Positions 45,259-54,599 are shown, counted from the first letter of the stretch. The stretch: DNA of 64,000 nt from Paenibacillus dakarensis (GCF_001373415.1 NZ_CDSE01000028.1:1-64000); one strand, 5' to 3'. Notes: generated by a model from the letters alone, not told the origin. Program-made: numbers and translations.

Positions 45259-45376
45259 CACTGGAAAAGAAATGAGACATTTCAGTGAGCTTAACGGTAT
45301 GATGAGGACATTAGACTTCTACCGGATTTATAACTTATAATGGAGTAGACATATTGCATGAAAGGAAGGTATGACC

Positions 45377-45868
45377 ATGAGTTCTGAAAGTTCATTTGAT
45401 ATCGTGTCCAAGATGGACATGCAGGAGTTAAACAATGCAATTAACCAAGCAGAACGTGAAATCGAGAACCGCTTCGATTTTAAAGGCAGCAAAAGCAGCC
45501 TTAAGCTGGATAAGGACGCATTAGTCATTACATCTGACGATGAATATAAGCTGAACGCGGTAATCGATATTTTGCAATCCAAGATGGTAAAGCGGGGACT
45601 TTCCCTGAAGAATGTAGATTATGGTAAGATTGAGCCTGCTTCGCTGGGAACGGTAAGACAACGGCTTTCGCTGAAGCAGGGTATCGATCAGGAGAACGCA
45701 AAGAAAATCAACATTTTGATTCGTGATTCCAAGCTCAAGGTAAAGAGCCAGATTCAAGGAGATCAGATTCGCGTGACTGGCAAGAGCAAGAATGATCTTC
45801 AGGCCATTATACAGTTGTTACGCAAAGCGGATCTGCCGCTTGATCTGCAGTTCACGAATATGAAGTAG
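45377..45868 (+). CDS. yajQ: YajQ-family nucleotide-binding protein
   Basis: Cytoplasmic protein of the YajQ/DUF520 family, which binds nucleotides; cyclic-di-GMP effectors are known in Xanthomonas. The 163 residues match the family: [20 protein letters not shown], then [34 protein letters not shown]-type and the C-terminal [13 protein letters not shown] 45377 is preferred over ATG 45371 because AAGGAAGG at 45362-45369 then has proper spacing. TATAAT at 45336-45341 is a likely -10. Confidence 0.92.
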   Translation: MSSESSFDIVSKMDMQELNNAINQAEREIENRFDFKGSKSSLKLDKDALVITSDDEYKLNAVIDILQSKMVKRGLSLKNVDYGKIEPASLGTVRQRLSLKQGIDQENAKKINILIRDSKLKVKSQIQGDQIRVTGKSKNDLQAIIQLLRKADLPLDLQFTNMK

Positions 45869-45872
45869 GCTG

Positions 45873-45914
45873 CAGGCCTCCCTTCGAGCACGAGGAGGAG
45901 GTCTTTCACCTTTT
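45873..45914 (+). terminator. terminator-like hairpin after yajQ
   Basis: GGCCTCC pairs with GGAGGTC around an inner TCG/CGA stem, followed by CTTTCACCTTTT. Confidence 0.6.
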
Positions 45915-45942
45915 GACATGGAACCAGCCTTAATATTATACT
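45913..45942 (+). promoter_or_regulatory. sigma-A promoter before pgsA
   Basis: Perfect TTGACA (45913-45918), 18-bp spacer, TATACT (45937-45942). The pgsA leader would then be about 165 nt. Confidence 0.7.
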
Positions 45943-46112
45943 GTAATTCGATATTAAATCGCGGTTATGTTCAGGCGGTATGTGCCAGGACCCGATTTAC
46001 TTAATTATGCTGCTGTACATAAGATTATCAACGTTACACATCTGAGAATTGATTTATGGACCCATATGTCAGATTCGATGATAAAGACACTCCAGAATAG
46101 GGAGGCTGCTTC

Positions 46113-46700
46113 ATGAATTTACCCAATCGCATAACGCTGGCCCGAATTTGTTTAATACCCGTTATGATGATTTTTTTGCTGGTGGATTTCGAATTTTATC
46201 CAGAGCCGATTGTATGGAATGAATTTATACTGCCGTATAACCAGCTTATCGCTGCGTTAATTTTTATTGTGGCAGCCAGCACGGATGGAATTGATGGTTA
46301 TCTCGCCCGTAAAAACAACCTTGTAACTAATCTTGGTAAACTTATGGACCCCTTGGCTGATAAATTACTGGTGGCTGCGGTGCTGATCTCTCTGGTAGAG
46401 ATGGGCAAAGTAGACTCATGGATTGTAGTCGTAATTATTAGCCGTGAATTTGCCGTGACAGGACTGCGTCAAATTGCACTTCTTGACGGAGCGGTTGTGG
46501 CAGCAGGCAATTCAGGAAAATTAAAAACAGTAATTCAAATCGTAGCTATTGTAGCTCTGCTTCTAAACAATTTCCCGTTTGTATTCTTTGGAATTCCGTT
46601 TGACCAGATTGCGATTTGGGCAGCTGCAGTGATAACGATTTATTCCGGTGCTGAGTATTTTGTGAAAAATAAACACCTGCTCAAGGGCACAGGAGCCTAA
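46113..46700 (+). CDS. pgsA: CDP-diacylglycerol-glycerol-3-phosphate 3-phosphatidyltransferase
   Basis: Membrane enzyme that makes phosphatidylglycerol phosphate from CDP-diacylglycerol, the product of cdsA. The 195 residues have four to five membrane spans and the CDP-alcohol transferase motif: DGIDGYLAR ... GKLMDPLADKLL, with all four Asp. ATG 46113 follows AGGGAGG. Its stop codon lies in the left arm of the terminator. Confidence 0.95.
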   Translation: MNLPNRITLARICLIPVMMIFLLVDFEFYPEPIVWNEFILPYNQLIAALIFIVAASTDGIDGYLARKNNLVTNLGKLMDPLADKLLVAAVLISLVEMGKVDSWIVVVIISREFAVTGLRQIALLDGAVVAAGNSGKLKTVIQIVAIVALLLNNFPFVFFGIPFDQIAIWAAAVITIYSGAEYFVKNKHLLKGTGA

Positions 46701-46732
46701 AAGCAATAGGAGAAATCCTATTGCTTTTTTCT
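46699..46732 (+). terminator. intrinsic terminator after pgsA
   Basis: AAAAGCAATAGG, loop AGAAAT, CCTATTGCTTTT then TT; starts within the pgsA stop codon. Confidence 0.9.
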
Positions 46733-46809
46733 TCCAATTTTCGAAAGGGTGAAATTGAGTTAAAAATAGATATAACAATTTTGATCTATTTATCAGGAGG
46801 TCTTTTGGA

Positions 46810-48072
46810 ATGAAGGCAGAAATTATCGCGGTTGGTACGGAGCTGCTGCTCGGACAAATCGTAAATACAAATGCTCAATATTTATCCAAACAGCTTGCAA
46901 GCATGGGGATTGATGTATATTACCAAACCGTCGTTGGCGACAATATGGAACGTATTAAAGAAACACTGAAGCTATCCAGTTCCCGTGCGGATATAATTCT
47001 CATTACAGGTGGAATTGGTCCGACACAGGATGATGTTACAAAAGATGCATTGGCAGAATTTATTGGAACATCTCTTCATATTGACCGATTGGCCATGGAT
47101 AATATCGAGCGGTTTTTCATGGACCGGGGCAAGGAGATGACAGAAAATAACAGACGGCAGGCATTAACTCTGGATGGAGCGACGCCACTGGCAAATGAAA
47201 CCGGACTAGCAGTAGGGAATGCGATCACACACAATGGCACTCATTATATTATTTTTCCGGGGCCGCCAAGAGAGCTGAAGCCTATGTTTGAACAGGAGGC
47301 AAAGCCTTGGTTAATGCAGCATGTGCTTACCGATGAATTGCCGCTTTACTCCAGAATGCTTAAGTTTGCCGGGATCGGTGAGTCTTTGTTGGCTGATCGA
47401 CTTAATGATCTGATCACGACCCAGGTGGATCCGACAATCGCTCTATATGCAAAAGAAGGGGAAGTAACCGTCCGTATTTCCACCAAGGCTGCGAGCGAAG
47501 GAGAGGCCGTAGAGAGACTGGATAAGCTCGAAGAACATATCAAGGGAATGGTTCCGGAGCATATGTATGCCAATGAAGACGTTCCTATTGAAAAGGTCGT
47601 TGTTGATATGATGGCTGATCAGGGATGGACGGTCAGTGCGGCTGAAAGCTGTACTGGTGGTCTTGTTATGGAGAGCATCACTTCAATTCCGGGCAGTGCG
47701 ACGATGCTGCTTGGCGGTATTGTATGCTATACGAATCAGATCAAGCACAAGCTGGTTAATGTGCCGCAGCAGCTCCTGGAAGGCGATGATGCCCCTGGTG
47801 CTGTATCACCTGAAGTAGCGGAAGTGCTTGCAGAGCAAATCCGGATGGTGACGGACAGCGACTTCGGATTGTCGGTGACAGGTGTAGCGGGACCGGGATA
47901 TGCCGAACGAAAGCCGGTAGGGCTTGTTTATATCGGGTTGTCTGAACGCGGTAAAAAAACAGAAGTGCATGAGCTTCATCTGCATGGTGACAGAGAAATG
48001 ATACGAATTCGTGCGACCAAGGCGCTTCTGTATCGCCTGTGGCTTAAACTGAAAGCGGCTGATGCCCAGTAA
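46810..48072 (+). CDS. cinA: CinA, competence/damage-inducible protein
   Basis: Two-domain protein: an N-terminal MoaB-like domain with COG1058 features (EIIAVGTELLLGQIVNTNAQ, TGGIGPTQDDVTKDALAE, FPGPPRELKPMF) and a C-terminal NMN amidohydrolase (PncC) domain (VSAAESCTGGLVMESITSI-type, GVAGPGYAERKPVG). The PncC part turns NMN into NaMN for NAD recycling; the N-terminal part hydrolyses ADP-ribose in characterised members. The 420 residues are full length. ATG 46810 follows AGGAGG. Adjacent to recA, as in many bacteria. Confidence 0.94.
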   Translation: MKAEIIAVGTELLLGQIVNTNAQYLSKQLASMGIDVYYQTVVGDNMERIKETLKLSSSRADIILITGGIGPTQDDVTKDALAEFIGTSLHIDRLAMDNIERFFMDRGKEMTENNRRQALTLDGATPLANETGLAVGNAITHNGTHYIIFPGPPRELKPMFEQEAKPWLMQHVLTDELPLYSRMLKFAGIGESLLADRLNDLITTQVDPTIALYAKEGEVTVRISTKAASEGEAVERLDKLEEHIKGMVPEHMYANEDVPIEKVVVDMMADQGWTVSAAESCTGGLVMESITSIPGSATMLLGGIVCYTNQIKHKLVNVPQQLLEGDDAPGAVSPEVAEVLAEQIRMVTDSDFGLSVTGVAGPGYAERKPVGLVYIGLSERGKKTEVHELHLHGDREMIRIRATKALLYRLWLKLKAADAQ

Positions 48073-48088
48073 GAAATTTACATTCATC

Positions 48089-48118
48089 TTGAATCGCATC
48101 CTGCGGTTAAGTTATAAT
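48089..48118 (+). promoter_or_regulatory. distal sigma-A-like promoter before recA
   Basis: TTGAAT (48089-48094), 18-bp spacer, TATAAT (48113-48118), directly followed by a terminator-like hairpin. Confidence 0.5.
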
Positions 48119-48131
48119 GAACCTACGGAAG

Positions 48132-48167
48132 AACCGTGGCATATCCAATGATGTAGCCGCGGTTTTT
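48132..48167 (+). terminator. terminator-like hairpin between cinA and recA
   Basis: AACCGTGGC (48132-48140) pairs with GCCGCGGTT (48156-48163 region), then TTTTT. It may end cinA transcription or attenuate the distal recA promoter. Confidence 0.7.
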
Positions 48168-48223
48168 GCTGTTTAAAGAGCATCTGCGGTTATAACCGGG
48201 GAGGTAAGACTCTGTAAAAAAAA

Positions 48224-48237
48224 CGAATGTATGTTCG
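48224..48237. promoter_or_regulatory. LexA (SOS) box upstream of recA
   Basis: CGAATGTATGTTCG matches the Gram-positive LexA operator CGAACnnnnGTTCG except for one base in the left half. It sits 9 bp before the -35 of the recA promoter. Confidence 0.8.
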
Positions 48238-48246
48238 AAAAAATGC

Positions 48247-48275
48247 TTGGCAAACACATTAAAACAAGGTATTAT
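48247..48275 (+). promoter_or_regulatory. recA promoter, sigma-A type
   Basis: TTGGCA (48247-48252), 17-bp spacer, TATTAT (48270-48275), next to the LexA box. Confidence 0.75.
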
Positions 48276-48308
48276 TAATCTATCAACAATTGAAGGGTTG
48301 TGGAAGAA

Positions 48309-49370
48309 TTGTCAGATCGTCGTGCTGCGCTTGATATGGCGCTTCGCCAGATAGAGAAACAGTTCGGTAAAGGTTCAATTATGAAGTTGGGTGAATCAAC
48401 CCATATGCAAGTGGAAATCGTGCCTAGCGGATCATTGGCATTGGACATAGCATTAGGAACAGGCGGTCTCCCTAAAGGCCGGATCATCGAAGTTTATGGA
48501 CCTGAATCCTCAGGTAAGACAACAGTGGCACTTCACGCTGTCGCTGAAGTACAAAAGGTTGGTGGACAGGCTGCTTTTATCGACGCCGAGCATGCTCTGG
48601 ATCCAGCTTATGCTAGTAAATTAGGTGTGAACATCGATGAACTTCTGTTGTCTCAGCCAGATACAGGTGAACAAGCTCTTGAAATCGCAGAAGCCTTGGT
48701 ACGCAGCGGTGCTGTCGATATTATTGTAATTGACTCGGTAGCGGCACTTGTTCCGAAAGCAGAGATCGAAGGTGACATGGGTGACTCTCATGTGGGTCTC
48801 CAAGCCCGTTTGATGTCGCAAGCTCTTCGTAAACTGTCTGGAGCAATCAGCAAATCGAAGACGATTGCCATATTCATCAATCAGCTTCGCGAGAAGGTCG
48901 GCGTTATGTTTGGTAATCCTGAAACGACGCCGGGCGGACGTGCATTAAAGTTCTATTCCACCGTTCGTTTGGATGTCCGTCGTGTTGAAAGTATAAAAAT
49001 GGGCAATGATATAGTGGGTAACCGGACACGTGTTAAAGTTGTGAAGAATAAGGTTGCTCCTCCGTTTAAACAAGCTGAGATTGATATTATGTATGGTGAA
49101 GGCATTTCGAAAGAAGGAAGCCTTATTGATATCGGTACAGAACTTGATATTGTAGATAAGAGCGGTGCATGGTATTCCTATAGTGGTGAGAGACTGGGAC
49201 AAGGGCGTGAAAATGCGAAGCAATTCCTGAAAGAGAATCCAGCAATTGCCGATGTTATTGAGCAAAAAATCCGTGAAGCGAGCAATCTGACTACAGTTGT
49301 TCCTGAGCCTAGCGAAACTGATAAGGCGAAGGAACAACAGGAAGAACAAGAATTGTTTAAAGTTGAATAG
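48309..49370 (+). CDS. recA: Recombinase A
   Basis: Forms filaments on single-stranded DNA for strand exchange and triggers LexA self-cleavage. The 353 residues contain [20 protein letters not shown], Walker [13 protein letters not shown] near 64, [25 protein letters not shown] and [20 protein letters not shown] (loop L2), and an acidic C-terminus. TTG 48309 is chosen because homologues start at SDRxAALDMAL; GTG 48300 would add three residues. The LexA-type box and promoter upstream indicate SOS control. Confidence 0.95.
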   Translation: MSDRRAALDMALRQIEKQFGKGSIMKLGESTHMQVEIVPSGSLALDIALGTGGLPKGRIIEVYGPESSGKTTVALHAVAEVQKVGGQAAFIDAEHALDPAYASKLGVNIDELLLSQPDTGEQALEIAEALVRSGAVDIIVIDSVAALVPKAEIEGDMGDSHVGLQARLMSQALRKLSGAISKSKTIAIFINQLREKVGVMFGNPETTPGGRALKFYSTVRLDVRRVESIKMGNDIVGNRTRVKVVKNKVAPPFKQAEIDIMYGEGISKEGSLIDIGTELDIVDKSGAWYSYSGERLGQGRENAKQFLKENPAIADVIEQKIREASNLTTVVPEPSETDKAKEQQEEQELFKVE

Positions 49371-49394
49371 AACACCTGGAATATAGGGTGTCTT

Positions 49395-49428
49395 AATAAG
49401 ACCGTTTGGTGGCTTTAAACCCCGAACG
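49395..49428 (+). terminator. intrinsic terminator after recA
   Basis: AATAAGACCGTT (49395-49406) pairs with AACGGTCTTATT (49415-49426); the loop is 8 nt and the T tail is short. Confidence 0.75.
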
Positions 49429-49496
49429 GTCTTATTTACAATGGAGACTGAGCCGCTTATATTTTATGTCGTTACGGCTGTATCAGGAGGATAACG

Positions 49497-50240
49497 ATGG
49501 ATATACAAGATAAACATCAAGAAGTATCACAGGAAGAAGGGTCAAACAGTGTCTCTCATTTTCCGAATGACGAGGATCTAGTGATTACCTCCGTTGAGAT
49601 GCTGCGTAAGCCAAAACATCGCTATCTGATCCGGTTCGGGCCCTACTCTATGACCGTTCATGAAGACGTTATGATTAAATATCGGATGATGAAGGGCAGT
49701 ATGTTCCGTAAGGAAGAGCTTGAGGATATTGTGGTAGCTGATGAACGACAGCGAGCTTATGTGGAGGCAATTCGATTTCTCGAACGAAAGCCCCGGACAA
49801 CACAAGAGATTGCACAGCGCCTTCATCAAAAAGGCTTGACAGCAGATGGAATTGAGAAGACGATCATGCGTTTAGAGCAGGAACGTTTAGTCGATGATGA
49901 ACTGTATGCCAAGCAGTGGGCGCAGCAGCGCATTACAAGACAAAAGAAAGGCCGGATGTGGGTCCGACAGGAACTGCGTCAGAAAGGAATTGAGACAGAA
50001 TTGATCGCAGAAGCTCTTCATGAAGTTAGTGAAGAGGATGAACTGGAAAGTGCTTATGTAATTGGACAGAAAAAATGGCAGCAGACTAAAGGTGAAGTAT
50101 TAGACCGCAAGCGTAAGACAGGAGCTTTTTTAATGCGGCGGGGCTTTACGGGTGAGCAGGTTCGCAAAGTAATCAATAGACTCATTGCTGAAAATAGTGA
50201 AGATCACGAATCTCTTGAGGAACCGGAAGAGTTTGAATAA
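49497..50240 (+). CDS. recX: Regulatory protein RecX
   Basis: Modulates RecA filament length and activity. The 247 residues have an N-terminal extension of about 75 residues with an acidic start, then three-helix RecX repeats: AYVEAIRFLERKPRTTQEIA, KGLTADGIEKTIMRLEQERL, LVDDELYAKQWAQQRITRQ-type and GFTGEQVRKVINRL. ATG 49497 follows AGGAGG. It lies directly after recA, beyond a terminator, so read-through or a separate promoter sets its level. Confidence 0.92.
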   Translation: MDIQDKHQEVSQEEGSNSVSHFPNDEDLVITSVEMLRKPKHRYLIRFGPYSMTVHEDVMIKYRMMKGSMFRKEELEDIVVADERQRAYVEAIRFLERKPRTTQEIAQRLHQKGLTADGIEKTIMRLEQERLVDDELYAKQWAQQRITRQKKGRMWVRQELRQKGIETELIAEALHEVSEEDELESAYVIGQKKWQQTKGEVLDRKRKTGAFLMRRGFTGEQVRKVINRLIAENSEDHESLEEPEEFE

Positions 50241-50312
50241 GCACCCAAATGGGTTTTAGTGGCATTATTGAGGGAGCTTTAGGTGAAGATGGCGATTAAC
50301 TGGTGCTTTCCC

Positions 50313-50342
50313 TTGACAATATCTTTTCATAAATACTAAAAT
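50313..50342 (+). promoter_or_regulatory. sigma-A promoter of rny
   Basis: TTGACA (50313-50318), 18-bp spacer, TAAAAT (50337-50342). The leader to rny is about 245 nt and holds no credible gene; I see only scattered weak hairpins in it. Confidence 0.65.
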
Positions 50343-50596
50343 GAAAATGAATCTTTATCATGTACAGGTGCCTTTTTCCTTCCAAAAAAGTTACTTTTAT
50401 GAAAGATTCAATGATTCGCCAATTCATAGTGAAATGTTCTCTGCCGGTTTCGGTGGACATGCAAAGGTTAAACCCTTATGCAGTGTTAACGGCAGAATAA
50501 GCAGCCGGAATTTTATGTATGAATGAAGCTAGTGTGACATGACAATTGAAAAATTCCCAAGGAATGCCTTGGAGGAACCAACGAGGAGGTGAACAG

Positions 50597-52138
50597 ATGG
50601 AACCCTGGATCTGGATCATAATCGTTCTCTTCGTTGCCGCTATATTCTTTGGGTTCGGTTATTTTATTCGCAAAAACCTTGCTGAAGCTAAAATTTCCAG
50701 CGCAGAGCATGCCGCAGTCCAAATCGTGGAAAACGCGAAGAAGGAAGCGGAAGCGCTGAAGAAAGAAACGGTTCTCGAAGCTAAGGATGAAGTCCATAAA
50801 ATTCGAGCCGAAGCTGACAAAGACACTCGCGAACGTCGGAATGAAATTCAACGACAAGAACGCAGATTGTTGCAAAAGGAAGAATCGCTGGATAAAAAAT
50901 TGGAATCTTTGGAACGTAAAGAAGAACAAGTGGCGAACAAAGAGAAACGAATTGAAGAAACTCAACAGCAGATTGATTTAATTTACAAAAACCAGGTTAC
51001 AGAACTGGAGCGTATCTCCAATCTGACGATGGAAGATGCGAGAAGCATTATCTTAAGTAACGTAGAGCAGGAAGTTCGCCATGAAACTGCACAGATGATC
51101 AAAGAGCTTGAACAACAAGCTAAGGAAGAGGCAGATAAGAAATCACGTGAGATTATTACGCTTGCCATCCAGCGTTGTGCAGCTGATCACGTTGCAGAAA
51201 CGACGGTTTCCGTCGTTACACTGCCGAATGAAGAAATGAAGGGCCGGATTATCGGTCGTGAAGGACGTAACATTCGTGCGCTTGAAACCCTTACAGGGAT
51301 TGACCTCATTATTGATGATACTCCTGAAGCAGTTATTCTGTCAGGCTTCGATCCGATTCGCCGGGAAATTGCTCGTACAGCACTTGAAAAATTGGTGGCT
51401 GACGGCCGGATTCATCCGGCTCGTATCGAAGAAATGGTAGAGAAATCCCGCAAGGATGTAGATGACCGGATTCGTGAATACGGAGAGCAAGCAACCTTCG
51501 AGGTTGGTGTTCATGGTTTGCATCCGGACCTGATCAAGATTTTAGGTCGTCTGAAGTTCCGTACGAGCTATGGACAAAATGTGCTGAAGCACTCGATGGA
51601 AGTAGCTTATCTGGCTGGTCTGATGGCCGGAGAACTGGGCGAAGACATCACATTGGCGAAACGTGCCGGGCTGTTGCATGACATCGGTAAAGCGCTGGAT
51701 CATGAAGTGGAAGGTTCGCACGTTGAAATCGGCGTGGAGCTGGCGAAAAAGTACAAGGAACATCCGGTGGTTATCAACAGCATCGCTTCCCACCACGGAG
51801 ATTGCGAAGCAACTTCAGTTATTGCTATGCTGGTCGGTGCGGCTGACGCATTGTCTGCAGCAAGACCTGGAGCTCGCAGAGAAACTCTTGAGACATATAT
51901 CAAACGTCTTGAGAAGCTGGAAGCGATCACCGAATCGTTTGAAGGTGTTGAGAAGTCTTACGCTATTCAAGCCGGACGCGAAGTCCGTGTTATGGTACAA
52001 CCTGATAAGATCGATGATGCCGAGGCTTTCCGCTTGGCACGTGATATTACCAAAACCATTGAGAATGAACTGGACTATCCTGGTCATATCAAAGTCACTG
52101 TCATCCGTGAAACGAGAGCGGTTGATTACGCAAAATAA
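50597..52138 (+). CDS. rny: Ribonuclease Y
   Basis: Membrane-anchored endoribonuclease that starts decay of many mRNAs. The 513 residues show an N-terminal span ([20 protein letters not shown]), a long Lys/Glu-rich coiled coil from about 30 to 190, a KH domain ([20 protein letters not shown]) and an HD domain with [12 protein letters not shown] near 359 and the SHHGD motif. ATG 50597 follows GAGGAGGTGA; ATG 50546 has a Trp/Arg-rich lead that lacks membrane character. RicA later in this window belongs to the complex that directs RNase Y in Bacillus. Confidence 0.96.
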   Translation: MEPWIWIIIVLFVAAIFFGFGYFIRKNLAEAKISSAEHAAVQIVENAKKEAEALKKETVLEAKDEVHKIRAEADKDTRERRNEIQRQERRLLQKEESLDKKLESLERKEEQVANKEKRIEETQQQIDLIYKNQVTELERISNLTMEDARSIILSNVEQEVRHETAQMIKELEQQAKEEADKKSREIITLAIQRCAADHVAETTVSVVTLPNEEMKGRIIGREGRNIRALETLTGIDLIIDDTPEAVILSGFDPIRREIARTALEKLVADGRIHPARIEEMVEKSRKDVDDRIREYGEQATFEVGVHGLHPDLIKILGRLKFRTSYGQNVLKHSMEVAYLAGLMAGELGEDITLAKRAGLLHDIGKALDHEVEGSHVEIGVELAKKYKEHPVVINSIASHHGDCEATSVIAMLVGAADALSAARPGARRETLETYIKRLEKLEAITESFEGVEKSYAIQAGREVRVMVQPDKIDDAEAFRLARDITKTIENELDYPGHIKVTVIRETRAVDYAK

Positions 52139-52145
52139 TGTCCCA

Positions 52146-52184
52146 GATAAAAAGTGGCCGCTTCTAGGCCACTTTTTATCTTTT
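52146..52184 (+). terminator. intrinsic terminator after rny
   Basis: GATAAAAAGTGGCC, loop GCTTCTA, GGCCACTTTTTATC, then TTTT. Confidence 0.88.
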
Positions 52185-52241
52185 ATATGTGAATCGATAA
52201 ACGGATTCGAGAATTATTGACGATTAGAGGAGTGGATTGGC

Positions 52242-53036
52242 ATCAACGTATTATTCATAGGCGATATTGTTGGCAGCACAGGCAGAAAGGCTCTTAAAGC
52301 ATCTTTGCCTGAATTAAAGTCCAAGTATAACCCGCATATTATCATTGCAAATGGTGAAAATGCGGCATCCGGGCGAGGAATTACATCAGCGATAGCTAAT
52401 GAGTTCTTTAATTGGGGAATTCACGGGATAACAATGGGGAATCACACATGGGATAACCGTGATATTTTTGAATTTATAGATCATGAGCCGAGAATGGTCA
52501 GACCAGCGAATTATCCTCCGGGCACTCCGGGACTTGGTTCCACTCTTATTAAGGCAAATGGTAAGGAGCTTGCGATCGTCAATTTGATGGGGCGGACTTT
52601 CCTTCCTGCGATTGATTGCCCGTTCCGGGCGGCAGATGAGATCGTGGATGAACTCCGAAGAAAGCATAAGCATATCCTGGTTGATTTTCATGCTGAAGCT
52701 ACATCGGAGAAAATTGCGATGGGATGGCATTTGGATGGACGTGCATCCATTGTGGTGGGAACACACACCCATGTACAGAGCAATGATGATACGATTTTAC
52801 CGAATGGGACTGCTTATTTAACAGATACCGGAATGGTCGGCTCCAAGGAAGGGATATTGGGTATGCAGCGAGATGCTGTGTTATACAAGTTTAAAACACA
52901 ACTCCCGGCCCGGTTCCAGGTGGATGAAGGTAAGTGGCACTTCCATGCCGTATATGTGCAGCTGGATGATACAACGGGAAAGGCGAAGAAAATAGAAAAG
53001 ATTCGCCTGTATGAAGATGAGTGGCGGATGGATTGA
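52242..53036 (+). CDS. ymdB: YmdB, calcineurin-like phosphodiesterase (non-standard start)
   Basis: Cyclic-nucleotide phosphodiesterase of the YmdB family, which in B. subtilis affects biofilm versus motility fate. The family starts with a strand ending in FIGDIVG, whose Asp binds metal. That strand is present here (NVLFIGDIVGSTGRKALK) but no ATG, GTG or TTG precedes it in frame after the stop at 52218. ATC 52242, 9 nt after GAGGAG, gives 264 residues, the B. subtilis length; ATT 52236 is another option. The first standard in-frame codon, TTG 52305, would delete the catalytic Asp. Other motifs are intact: NGENAA, MGNHTWDN, VDFHAEATSEK and VVGTHTHVQS. Confidence 0.85.
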   Translation: MNVLFIGDIVGSTGRKALKASLPELKSKYNPHIIIANGENAASGRGITSAIANEFFNWGIHGITMGNHTWDNRDIFEFIDHEPRMVRPANYPPGTPGLGSTLIKANGKELAIVNLMGRTFLPAIDCPFRAADEIVDELRRKHKHILVDFHAEATSEKIAMGWHLDGRASIVVGTHTHVQSNDDTILPNGTAYLTDTGMVGSKEGILGMQRDAVLYKFKTQLPARFQVDEGKWHFHAVYVQLDDTTGKAKKIEKIRLYEDEWRMD

Positions 53037-53082
53037 AAAATGGCGGAGCGGTTTAAGTGATATAAGAGGAATCTGGAAAAAA

Positions 53083-53111
53083 AGAGGAATTAATTTGCCG
53101 CTCGCGAATAA
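53083..53111 (+). promoter_or_regulatory. candidate sigma-H promoter of spoVS
   Basis: AGAGGAATT (53083-53091), 11-bp spacer, then CGCGAATAA (53103-53111), fitting RnAGGAWWW-N11/12-RnnGAATWW with one mismatch. spoVS is sigma-H-dependent in B. subtilis. Confidence 0.6.
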
Positions 53112-53165
53112 AATCAAGTAACGGGAGCAAACCATCACTCAACATTCCCAGGGGAGGTACTTACC

Positions 53166-53426
53166 ATGGAAGTATTAAAAGTTTCAGCAAAATCCAATCC
53201 AAACTCAGTTGCAGGTGCACTGGCAGGAGTTCTCCGTGAACGTGGCGGAGCAGAGCTGCAAGCAATTGGAGCGGGTGCACTGAACCAGGCTGTGAAGGCA
53301 GTAGCCATTGCCCGGGGATTTGTAGCGCCAAGCGGGGTAGATTTGATCTGCATCCCTGCTTTTACGGATATTGTGATTGATGGCGAAGACCGGACGGCGA
53401 TAAAGCTAATCGTAGAACCTAGATAA
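53166..53426 (+). CDS. spoVS: Stage V sporulation protein S
   Basis: Small Alba-like protein; loss blocks spore coat and cortex steps in B. subtilis and affects septation. The 86 residues are nearly invariant among Bacillales: MEVLKVSAKSNPNSVAGALA, GGAELQAIGAGALNQAVKA and VIDGEDRTAIKLIVEP. ATG 53166 follows GGGGAGG. Own promoter and terminator, so it is monocistronic. Confidence 0.96.
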   Translation: MEVLKVSAKSNPNSVAGALAGVLRERGGAELQAIGAGALNQAVKAVAIARGFVAPSGVDLICIPAFTDIVIDGEDRTAIKLIVEPR

Positions 53427-53445
53427 TGACGGAATGTTGAGGATG

Positions 53446-53479
53446 AGCCTGTTTACCGAACCGTGTAAACAGGCTTTTT
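53446..53479 (+). terminator. intrinsic terminator after spoVS
   Basis: AGCCTGTTTAC (53446-53456) pairs with GTAAACAGGCT (53465-53475), then TTTT. Confidence 0.9.
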
Positions 53480-53508
53480 GCCATGTAATGATGAGAGGAG
53501 AGTCAACG

Positions 53509-54468
53509 ATGAAGATTGTAGATTTTCATTGTGATGCTTTAAGTAAACTCTGGGAAGATTCAAAGCTGTCCTTTGAGCAAAGTACAGAGCTTGATGTGAC
53601 ACTTCAGTCAATGAATAAAGGGAAAGTTGGCCTTCAGGTGTTTGCAATATTTTTATCTGAGCAGTATGGGCGTGCTTCGTTTGAAAGAGTGATGGCTCAA
53701 ATCGACATATTCCGTTCCCGGTTAATACATACAGGACATCTGGAGTGGCTCAAGTGGAGTAATCAGGTTGAAGATGTACGGAACGGGGAGAAACGTTGGG
53801 GGCTTATATCCCTTGAAGGAATGGACGGTCTTGAGGGGAATCTCCATTATGTTCGACTCTGCTATGAGCTCGGGGTGAGATTTATGGGGCTGACCTGGAA
53901 TCATGCGAACTGGGCTGCTGATGGAGTTATGGAAAAGCGGGGAGGCGGACTGACCAATCAGGGGCGCAGTGCAATCCAGCTGTGCAATGAACTCGGCATT
54001 CTGCTCGATGTATCCCATTTATCAGTTGCGGGATTTTGGGAGTTGGCTGAGCTTACAACGAAGCCTCTCATCGCATCCCATTCGAATGTGTTTGAAGTGT
54101 GCCCGCATCCCCGCAACTTAAACGATGAACAGATCCGAGCCATTATTGCTATGGATGGACGTATAGGGCTTACGTTCGTACCGTGGTTTATTAAGAGGGA
54201 TACACATCCTGTTAAACCTGAGGACCTGCTGCCGCATATTGAACGGATTTGCACGCTTGGTGGAGCAGAGCATTTGATGTTTGGGTCTGATTTTGACGGA
54301 ATCGATGAGTGGGTAGAAGGTCTGGAGAATCCCGGGAGGTATCAGGCCTTTACAGAAATGCTGTTAAAATATTACCCTGAACAACTGGTTCGGGGATGGA
54401 TGTCTGGAAACGCCCTGGATTTTCTGGGTGAGCATCTGCCTGAACAGCCGGATAAGCAGAAAATATAG
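53509..54468 (+). CDS. M19 membrane-type dipeptidase
   Basis: Zinc dipeptidase of the renal dipeptidase (M19) family, cytoplasmic here since no signal peptide is seen. The 319 residues show the metal ligands: HCDAL near residue 6 (HxD), SLEGMDGLEG (bridging Glu near 105), DVSHLS and SHSNV (His ligands), and GSDFDGID (Asp). ATG 53509 follows GAGAGGAGAG. Dipeptide turnover or D-amino-acid peptide degradation is inferred; the gene has no clear partner. Confidence 0.9.
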   Translation: MKIVDFHCDALSKLWEDSKLSFEQSTELDVTLQSMNKGKVGLQVFAIFLSEQYGRASFERVMAQIDIFRSRLIHTGHLEWLKWSNQVEDVRNGEKRWGLISLEGMDGLEGNLHYVRLCYELGVRFMGLTWNHANWAADGVMEKRGGGLTNQGRSAIQLCNELGILLDVSHLSVAGFWELAELTTKPLIASHSNVFEVCPHPRNLNDEQIRAIIAMDGRIGLTFVPWFIKRDTHPVKPEDLLPHIERICTLGGAEHLMFGSDFDGIDEWVEGLENPGRYQAFTEMLLKYYPEQLVRGWMSGNALDFLGEHLPEQPDKQKI

Positions 54469-54489
54469 CTTGCTATTTTAGCATTATAT

Positions 54490-54511
54490 CGATAAACTTT
54501 ATCGTGTTTTT
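54490..54511 (+). terminator. short terminator after the dipeptidase gene
   Basis: CGATAA-ACT-TTATCG (54490-54504), then TGTTTTT. Weak A/T stem. Confidence 0.55.
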
Positions 54512-54537
54512 ACAGATCGAAGATAATGTTATATTAT
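54509..54537 (+). promoter_or_regulatory. sigma-A promoter of korAB
   Basis: TTTACA (54509-54514), 17-bp spacer, TATTAT (54532-54537). Confidence 0.6.
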
Positions 54538-54599
54538 GATTTAAATATTATTGAATGATTACTATAATCAGATGTTTTGATATAAAAGGAGTGGAGAGC

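Noticed and set aside
50341-50526. 61-codon frame between recX and rny
   Set aside because: Its ATG falls at the -10 element of the predicted rny promoter, so it would not be in the transcript; no family pattern.
52305-53036. ymdB starting at TTG 52305
   Set aside because: It would remove the first strand with the metal-binding Asp conserved in the family.
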